This document shows, one piece after another, positions 57,426 through 64,000 of a stretch of 64,000 nt of DNA. The position numbers and the translations under genes were made by a program. Numbering within the stretch: position 1 is the first letter of the stretch; every line of letters starts with the position of its first letter. The stretch spans positions 33,372,019 to 33,436,018 of the forward strand of contig CM049306.1 of assembly GCA_026874595.1 (NCBI GenBank), in the 5' to 3' direction. The notes beneath the pieces were generated by a model that did not search any database, was not told the origin of the DNA, and saw only the letters and a list, made by a program, of their open reading frames with translations. Source of the DNA: Sipunculus nudus. Taxonomy: Eukaryota; Annelida; Sipuncula; Golfingiida; Sipunculidae.

Positions 57426-58640
57426 CTAGGCCGGTGGTGGCACTGTCTATTAAAATGATTTGAAGGTAGCTTATGTTAAGAATCGAATGATATTATATTC
57501 AACCTGCGATTTTACAGGTATGGCTATGGAGAAATATTAATATGGAATTTCGGCCAGAGATAGGAAGATCAGTTATCAATTGTCGGCTGGCTCAAGTACC
57601 AATAGAATCCGGGGTGACCTAATGCCGCAATCTTTGATGCAAACTATTCCGTGCAACATAAATTATAGATGATAAAAAAGTATCGCATATACGAAACAGT
57701 ACTCACCTAGAGATAATTGTTAAGTTAGGACCCCTGTTAGCCATGAATACACAGCTCATTAGGCATTTTTATTGGACTAAAAGGGCTTACTGATAGTCAT
57801 GACTACAGTTATACCGAAAACTACAGGGTAATGGCCTGTGTCATCGATAGAGTTGTCACTTATTTGCAATATTGGCAATAGGATAAAAAAGGGAACTTTC
57901 AAAGAATATAAGTGAATATCCATATGAAATTTTTATCTAATTTGAAAGGTAACTGCTGTCATTTCTGCAACGTAAACGTGGATAGATTTGAGGTTTGAGT
58001 ACTATTTTGACAAAAACTCAGTAGAAATTTTGAAGAGAAAGCGGTGAGATATCCGAAAGCTAAATTTTTAGATGCCACTCCGAACCAACCAAGCGAAAAC
58101 AAAAAACAGCCCGGCCCCTGAGGCCAGAACAGGAGGCAAGCAGAGAAGCAGCAACCACGTCCACTGGGAGACGATCGCCTGAGTATCCCCTCCCACCAAC
58201 ATACAGACAATTTGACACTGGCCGGAACACTTGCACCGAATGAAATTAAAAAAAAAATTTAAATTTCATTTTATGCGAATTGCCAAACAGTAATTAATGA
58301 AAGTGATAATTCACTACTGAGTCTTGAGTGAATCAAGAATTAGCAATTTAAAGCGTTGGGATTTAATATGAACCGAGTAACTCCAGTTTCTGATCAACTC
58401 TCCTACTCTAGGATCCCTCTCGGGTTTAAAATCGTTCTCACATAAAACATTTAACATTCTGTTCTCATAAAATAGTAAAATGCTGTGCATGTTGAGACGC
58501 AGCGGGTGTTGTCAGGGGTTATGAATAGAACTTGATGCACTCTGTAATGCAAGAGTTTTTTCCCGCATAATGAGAGATGGCAAAATACGCTATCATTTTA
58601 TCTTTTTTTATCAGCGGCAGAACATCGGATGCTGTCATGA
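57426..58640. other. Anonymous stretch
   Basis: No supported gene. A GC-richer patch at 58080-58200 has open frames on both strands with no recognised domain. Confidence 0.35.
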
Positions 58641-58800
58641 GAATATAACCCATTATGTCCCTGCGGTGAATGTCAATATTTTTGCACTTGCTGAGCTATT
58701 AACTTCTTTCTATGCCGGCAGTGGCATTTACCTTTTGTCTCATATAATTTCAATTCTATTGAAGCGTTACCACAAATGTCACGCGGTCGTATCTATCACA
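58641..58800 (+). repeat. Interspersed repeat family G, copy 1
   Basis: CCATTATGTCCCTGCGGTGA, ATGTCAATATTTTTGCACTT, GCTGAGCTATTAACTTC and GGCAGTGGCATTTACC align with 62615-62780. Confidence 0.45.
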
Positions 58801-60144
58801 ACATGAGTGATTCTTCACAATAGGGAAGCCTTGCTCACTCTTTGCAGGGGGTACTTGTTTAAGGACACGGGCTGAAGTGCATGTTTAAGAGTAGCATGAG
58901 AGAACGTATAATTTGGAAAACAATATTATATGGAAAAATTTTAAATTTTTACATCCTGAGCGAACATGAAGCAATTATTCTTTTAATTTTAATACAGTGA
59001 TAAATAATGATAAAAAGGTACTGAATTAGAAAATATCTGCCTCGTTAGAAAAAACTGTACAATATTTTAATGAAAGAAGGTACGGCTGGAATTGGTATTA
59101 ATTAAAGAACCGCATGTTTTCTTGCTTGACCTTCGATTCCTTCGCCTCCACTTCCACAGCTCATGAAGGAAGAAACAGAACCACTGTTGAAGAGTGTATA
59201 TCTAACAGAAATCGTTTCACTCCTATGTATACTTATATTCATCCTGTCTTTCGGATAATATATGTGTTCAAAATAGAACAAGGAAAATTACATGTATTTG
59301 TTTAAAATATACATGAACAGTTTCAGTTTTCACAAAGATATTCAATTCATTTTTATTTTTATTGAATCTAAAATTACCTGCAGCAATTTATTAGGAAGAT
59401 AAATATACAAGGCCTATCGTCATGTCAAGGACTGTTTATCAGTAAAATTCGAGACCTCCTGAAAGATAAATAACGTATCTAGTGCCTTTGATTCTTTATC
59501 AATCCAGGCCTGGTTTTGCTAAATGCTGCCTTTTATACCCTTGACAGTATGAATAGATGATGGGAGTGGCTCGACTACCGATAATGATTAATCCCGCTGC
59601 ATTAAACTCGTAAATCCGGATATGGGGTCGTATGGTAGTTCGTATATTTAACGAGGATCGGGTCAGAACGAATCTTACTTTGGAAATGCCACCGGTCTTA
59701 ACTCCGTTTAATCAGGTCCAAAATGTCACTGCAGCTGCGAGCTTCATTGGGACGAGTTAAGCGTACATAGCGTGAACGGTCTTCCCTCAAGGCTCAATCT
59801 GATGATAATGATCTAATAGTTACTTTTTTAAAAGTTGCTATTACGATGGATACATGGCTGGACATTTAGTCTGTGCTATATTTAGTTCTCTATCACGTTA
59901 ACAGAATTTTGTATTCTAAATCAAACTTAAAACACACCTATCAGATGAAGGGCTGTATACAAGCAAATCATTATCTTATCAATATGATGCTAAACAAGAA
60001 GACTAACACTCAAAAGTAACAATATCATATACATATACACCTACACCAATGTATACGTAAATATAGAAACATTTTGACGAGGGAAATAAATTATTGTTAA
60101 ATCCGGTTGTTAATGGACGCAAAGTGTCATATCTCCTAACCTGA
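58801..60144. other. Anonymous AT-rich stretch
   Basis: Nothing recognised. Confidence 0.4.
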
Positions 60145-60780
60145 AAGGGACCTATTACGATATCTGACGTATACAAACTATACGTAATTCCGTGAGCCCT
60201 TTATAAATAGGCCAGAAAACGCCGATTCCACGGTACACAGGCCGTTTGTTTTGTTATATACATCCAAGTATTCATAACATTTAAAATAATCCAAACACAT
60301 TCGACGAGGACATCAATCAGATGAACTATAGTGCCTTCTTCAACTAGTGACCTTTCAGCTTCTACTAAAATGCAACCATCCCACGAACCGTGGTTATTAA
60401 CAGTTTTCAAGTACGGATCCAGGATTTTTGGAAAGGGGAGGTCCAAACCTGGAAGTTTCATAGGATAACATAAAAAGGGGTTCAAAATCCAGAAAGGGAG
60501 GGGTCTAGGCCGAAACAATTGGTTAACACTCCTGAAAAACGGTTGTTGCGGCTCAAAAAGAGCCCCCCCCCCCTCCTGGATCCGCTTCTGTTTTTTTATA
60601 AACGAGGTCACACATCTGTCACAAACGTTATAAGAACTTTTCTGAACCAGACATGACCAGAGTTCTTTATTATATTCGCAGAGTAAACCAGAAATCACAT
60701 AAATTCTGTAGTAAATGTTGGTGCATTCCTGGCTTTAAGATCTCAACATTCATTTATTATTTCGACTTCTGTCGTCGACG
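60145..60780 (+). repeat. Interspersed repeat family D, copy split by a MITE
   Basis: Left part 60145-60407 starts AAAGGGACCTATTACGATAT and includes GAAAACGCCGATTCCACGG. Right part 60591-60780 has CGTTATAAGAACTTTTCTGA, CGCAGAGTAAACCAGAAATC and ACATAAATTCTGTAG. The two parts join in the order seen in the uninterrupted 35.7-kb copy. Confidence 0.65.
60408..60590. mobile_element. Complete family E MITE (183 bp) nested in family D
   Basis: The ends CAAGTACGGATCCAGGA and TCCTGGATCCGCTTCTG are inverted repeats; the inner 11 bases (CGGATCCAGGA) are perfect. TTTT on both sides may be the target-site duplication. The interior has GGGAGGTCCAAACCTGG and a C11 tract (60563-60573). It has no coding capacity. 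The minus-strand open frame crossing it joins repeat sequences and is not a gene. Confidence 0.75.
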
Positions 60781-61746
60781 TCTTCCTCGTACTCGCACCA
60801 CAGACAGTGCCACTATATACTTAATGCGTTCTCCATTACACGTAAGGGGAAGGGGTAAGAAATGTTACCCCGGAGTCCACTACTCACTACCAGTGCCCCT
60901 ATAAAATGAAGTGTTTACGCCATCAAACGTTGCAGGGGCCTCCTATATCCTAAAGGGTCCCGATCTGGCTGATGATAGAATACCCCTCCATCATGGCGAA
61001 CAAATGTAGAGAAATGGGAATGCGTGACGTCACAGCTATTTAAATGAGTATTCCTATCGGCCCCTGCGGATTTCTGGTACATTTTACGGGTAGGCTTATA
61101 TACAACAAACATAACGTATCAGGTAATCCTACTCCTCACAGCACTGCCCGTAACACCTCCGTCTTTTTGTAAAAATTGCCCCATGAGAATTTATGAAGAA
61201 ACATATCTTTGCAATGCATGAGTGGAATTTTAGATTCTTTTAATCTTAACATTTTCAGAATGTACTTTTATTTCTGTGACTGTGTCCTGAAAATGGAGGA
61301 GTCTGTGGATGGATTTATATATCATCGATTTTGTCATACCGAGAAGACCTTGCACAGATTTTCCTGCTCAAACTTGTACATCATACAAATATAACAATAA
61401 ATAAAAAGTCAATCATTTTCTGCCGATTCTGTAGAAAACGTGAAACATTTCTTTCATTTATACGACTCTCACATATCTTGTTGGTCACGTTTCTTGTGGA
61501 AATAGAAACCTTTATAATATCAAATTTAAGTTGATTTTACTGACATGTTTACCACATTATTCAGAATAGGAAGACAGAACTTCGGGAATCATAGAACAGC
61601 GTGTCAAAGAAATTTGTTGCCTATGTAAAATATACCTTGAGTCTCGGCTATTATAAAGGGAGCACGACTGGTATTTATTTAAACCTTGCAACCAGTCTAA
61701 TTTGGGTGAATGAAAAACAACTGAAAATATATTTATTTTTAAAAAT
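60781..61746. other. Anonymous stretch
   Basis: No gene recognised. Confidence 0.4.
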
Positions 61747-61956
61747 TTAATGAAAGCTTACCCCCGAAACTTTGTTCATGTCCTCCTAAAAGTTGTCTCA
61801 TACTACAATTTTAAAATACCACCCTTTGCTTTTGAGACATGATCAAATGCATCAAAAGGGTGCTCTCTCCGAACATCTTAATGGAAGCTTACCCCCGAAA
61901 CCTGGTACATGTCCCCTTAAACGCAAATGCTTCAAAAGGGTGCTCTCTCCGAACTC
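61747..61956 (+). repeat. Tandem direct repeat, two unequal units
   Basis: Unit 1 (61747-61877) and unit 2 (61878-61956) both begin TTAATG(A/G)AAGCTTACCCCC and both end CAAAAGGGTGCTCTCTCCGA. Unit 2 lacks about 50 bases of the middle of unit 1. Confidence 0.85.
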
Positions 61957-62339
61957 CGAAACGTTCTCGTTAGAGCTAATACATTGTGAGGGGAGTACGT
62001 TCTATGTTTAGGTTTGTATGTTTTATATACATATATTAAGAAATTATTTTAAATGCTGTTATATGTTATTACATATTATATGTTATTGAATGTTATTATA
62101 CAACAACCATAAAAGGTAATTAAACACCTGTTAGACAAAAAAAAAGATTTGCTCAGCACATGATGCTTTATGATAGACGTTATTTCTTAACTGAACAATA
62201 AAAAATATATATATAATAATTACAACTCCGAAAAAAGAAGAAGAAACATGAAAGATAAATCACAGAAGTAACACCAGTTGTAAGCTCTAAAAAATGATAC
62301 GTGATGTTGCGCGGTATGGCTACCAGGTGGCGTGGGCGC
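61957..62339. other. Anonymous AT-rich stretch
   Basis: Several TATGTTATT words near 62060-62095 form a short irregular tandem. Nothing else was seen. Confidence 0.35.
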
Positions 62340-62470
62340 TATGTTTGTTTTGCATCATCGATTTTGCTCAAGTTTATTTCCATTTCTTTACAAGAGTAAG
62401 CAAACCGTTTTAGAATGTAATTTTGGCAGATACCATACTTCATTTATATTTAACATACCTGGTATAATAT
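62340..62470 (+). repeat. Interspersed repeat family C, 3' fragment
   Basis: TTTACAAGAGTAAGCAAACC followed by GTAATTTTGGCAGATACCAT matches the 37.21-37.26-kb blocks. Confidence 0.5.
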
Positions 62471-62614
62471 GATAGAGGGCTTCTTTAATGTCTAAGTGTT
62501 GGAGGTCTTTACACTTAGCAGGCGGGGTTGATTAGACACTGTAGCAGGTTGTCTTCACCCATCCTTATCATTTCATGGTTTTTATAAAAGGAATGAACAG
62601 GTCCATCATGTAAT

Positions 62615-62780
62615 GAAAGTGTTATCCATTAAAATCCACCAATGAACGTCAATATTGTTGTACTTGTTTAGCTTTCATTTGCTTCCAGCAGGCAGTGACA
62701 TTTGTGTTTTCTCTTTGATAATATCATCTGTGTTTAACAGAAACGAAATGCCAATCGGTGTGTTCAGCCTGTGACAGTTA
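62615..62780 (+). repeat. Interspersed repeat family G, copy 2
   Basis: CCATTAAAATCCACCAATGA, ACGTCAATATTGTTGTACTT, GTTTAGCTTTCATTTGCTTC and GGCAGTGACATTTGTG align with 58641-58800. A TATAAATA word follows at about 62783 but is not called as a promoter. Confidence 0.45.
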
Positions 62781-62965
62781 GGTATAAATAACGGAAGGAT
62801 GTGAAATTATGACATGAAGCAGATAGAAGGGTAGAACATTGCAGTGTGCGAATATTTTATTCTTTATACGATGATCATGTATTATAGTATTAATCTGAAC
62901 CTTATCGTCATACGATGATGTGATATATAAACTACGTATGTGTCATTTGATTATGAGCACACATA

Positions 62966-63126
62966 CAGTAGAACCTCTATAATGTGGACACCCTGGGACT
63001 GGCTAACTGCATAGAGATGCTCGTTATGGTAAAAAACTGCAAAATAAATAAGGAGGGGATAAAACCGGACTGTCAAAAATAGAGGTACCAACTTTATACA
63101 GGTGCCCATAAAGGGAGGTCCAACTG
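62966..63126. mobile_element. pogo/Tigger-like MITE (161 bp)
   Basis: The left end CAGTAGAACCTCTATAATG and the right end GGGAGGTCCAACTG are inverted partners flanked by TA on both sides (62964-62965, 63127-63128). Both ends carry a GGACACC / GGTGCCC word about 20 bases in. This CAGTNGAACCTC start with TA target sites is the signature of the pogo/Tigger branch of Tc1-mariner elements. It has no transposase. Confidence 0.75.
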
Positions 63127-63275
63127 TATACAATTCTCCTTAAAAAATTAACGTGTCAGTACAGTTAGAAGAAGTTAGAACTTCTGATTTGTTGATAAAT
63201 ATTAACCGATTGCAGATCGGAACATGATCATGAGAAGTAGCAGGTTTAATTACGTCATCATATGTTGACAGAGGG

Positions 63276-63280
63276 CATAT

Positions 63281-63351
<71 letters not shown>
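63276..63351. repeat. (TA)n followed by (GA)n compound microsatellite
   Basis: TA-rich tract 63276-63320 runs directly into AAAGAGAGAG... to 63351, then a GGGAGGGAGGGGGGAGGAG patch. Confidence 0.95.
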
Positions 63352-63356
<5 letters not shown>

Positions 63357-63407
63357 AGGGGGGGAGGAGAGAGAGATGTAAGAATAGCCATGCTGGTTTA
63401 TTTTATG

Positions 63408-63490
63408 GAGAAATGAAACATGAATACACAGAAAGGTCGCTTCCCATCGACAGATTAAAGACTTTTCTGTGTATTCATGTTCCCTTTCTC
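63408..63490. repeat. 31-bp-stem hairpin of pre-miRNA size
   Basis: Arms 63408-63438 and 63460-63490 pair at about 28 of 31 positions, with a 21-base loop. The core is ACATGAATACACAGAAA and its complement. The overall size (83 bases) fits a miRNA precursor, but the position beside TA and GA repeats and the lack of any known miRNA seed that I recognise make a repeat origin at least as likely. Confidence 0.6.
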
Positions 63491-63880
63491 TATATGTATA
63501 TAAAATATTAATTAGGCAAATCAGCAACTACAGTTCAAAAACACCGAATCAATACGTTAAATTATTTGCACGCGGCTTTGTTGGAATCTGGGCTGTTTAT
63601 ATAGTCCTTCTGTGACGACACCACATATCTTTTCTCACTGCAACTTCCAAATACAATTCTTGATATACCTTTGTCTGCCACTCAGACGTTTTTCATTATC
63701 AGTATATAATTCTAAAGGTAGAACTACCGGTATTGGGTCCCTTTAATCCGGGACCAACCAGTGAATATAAAAAAAATAAAATAAAATCTGGTAAAAATAA
63801 AACGCAATCGGTTTTGCATGCGGCTGAAAACAGCTGTTTCGCTAAGAACCCGCCCTTGATTCTAATTCCCCAATATAGTA
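63491..63880. other. Anonymous stretch
   Basis: No gene recognised. Confidence 0.35.
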
Positions 63881-64000
63881 TGTTACAGGTGCTCTTTTTA
63901 TTGTGTGACACGGGCGTAACTCGTGTTTTGACACCCTCGCCGGGCCGTTTGTTGCATTCGCAGTTTTATTCGTACTGGTTGAACTCTTGTTGTCATGCTG
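63881..64000 (+). mobile_element. Start of an LTR of the 8-kb family, cut by the window edge
   Basis: TGTTACAGGTGCTCTTTTTA, ATTGTGTGACACGGGCGTAA and CTGGTTGAACTCTTGTTGTC match, in reverse-complement sense, the right end of the minus-strand element at 8870-8991. This fixes TGTTACAGG as the 5' terminus of the LTR. The rest of the element lies beyond the window, where internal gag-pol sequence might be found. Confidence 0.75.

Noticed and set aside
60201-60698. Longest open frame in the window (165 codons, minus strand)
   Set aside because: It runs through the family D repeat and the nested family E MITE, including its C11 tract. No domain is recognisable; it is open by chance.
1-64000. Bacterial or phage features (operons, ribosome binding sites, CRISPR, integrons)
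   Set aside because: Gene density, base composition, microsatellites, SINEs and LTRs all point to an animal nuclear genome. No array of direct repeats with unique spacers was found.
1-64000. Endogenous viral genes
   Set aside because: No gag, pol, env, capsid or replicase-like frame was recognised apart from the LINE reverse transcriptase tail. LTRs are present only as non-coding remnants.

Overview
This window looks like AT-rich, repeat-dense non-coding DNA from an animal nuclear genome. I infer a lophotrochozoan, most likely a bivalve mollusc. The reasons are: no long open reading frame anywhere (the longest are about 100-165 codons and mostly fall in repeats or AT microsatellites); abundant (TA)n, (GA)n, (CT)n and poly-G/C tracts; tRNA-derived SINE heads; solo-LTR-like elements; MITEs; a broken non-LTR reverse transcriptase fragment; and interspersed AAGGTCAAGGTCA motifs that I associate with bivalve DNA. 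The taxon is an inference; nothing here proves it. There is no bacterial gene layout, operon, CRISPR array or complete protein-coding gene.

Layout. 1-7.6 kb: mostly anonymous sequence with copies of repeat families A (1.2 kb, 5.1 kb) and C (4.1-4.5 kb), plus a candidate promoter and first exon (5.89-6.15 kb: two CCAAT boxes, an ATG in good context, a consensus splice donor). 7.6-9.9 kb: a nested pair of LTR-like elements in opposite orientation. 10-15 kb: anonymous AT-rich DNA with fragments of families A and B. 15-17.2 kb: family B copies, a (TA)n tract, a 24-bp minisatellite, family A. 17.25-21.68 kb: a recent tandem duplication of a 2.2-kb unit with a 4-bp microhomology at its edges. 22-30 kb: families C and D, SINE heads, poly-G tracts. 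30.9-31.5 kb: a 524-bp MITE rich in GAAAC motifs. 31.6-39 kb: families B, C and D, a tRNA-like remnant, and a short region with three GGCGCC sites. 39.7 kb: a reverse transcriptase fragment on the minus strand. 41.9-44.2 kb: MITE fragments, a long hairpin between two (TA)n tracts, a U6-like segment. 46.85-47.4 kb: a CpG-rich inverted-repeat element. 49.9-53 kb: family B, an LTR fragment, a SINE, a 50-bp-arm inverted repeat enclosing (TA)n, then a TATA box with a non-coding exon and splice donor (52.78-52.88 kb). 55-64 kb: (CT)n and (TA)n tracts, families C, D and G, a MITE nested in a family D copy, a pogo/Tigger-like MITE, a pre-miRNA-sized hairpin, and at the right edge the start of another LTR of the 8-kb family.

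No genes can be shown to work together. The window is best read as intergenic or very large intron sequence, with two candidate transcription start regions (about 6.0 kb and 52.8 kb, both plus strand) that deserve transcript evidence. Repeat-family names (A to G) are local labels for sequences found by eye to recur within the window; boundaries are approximate unless exact ends are argued.
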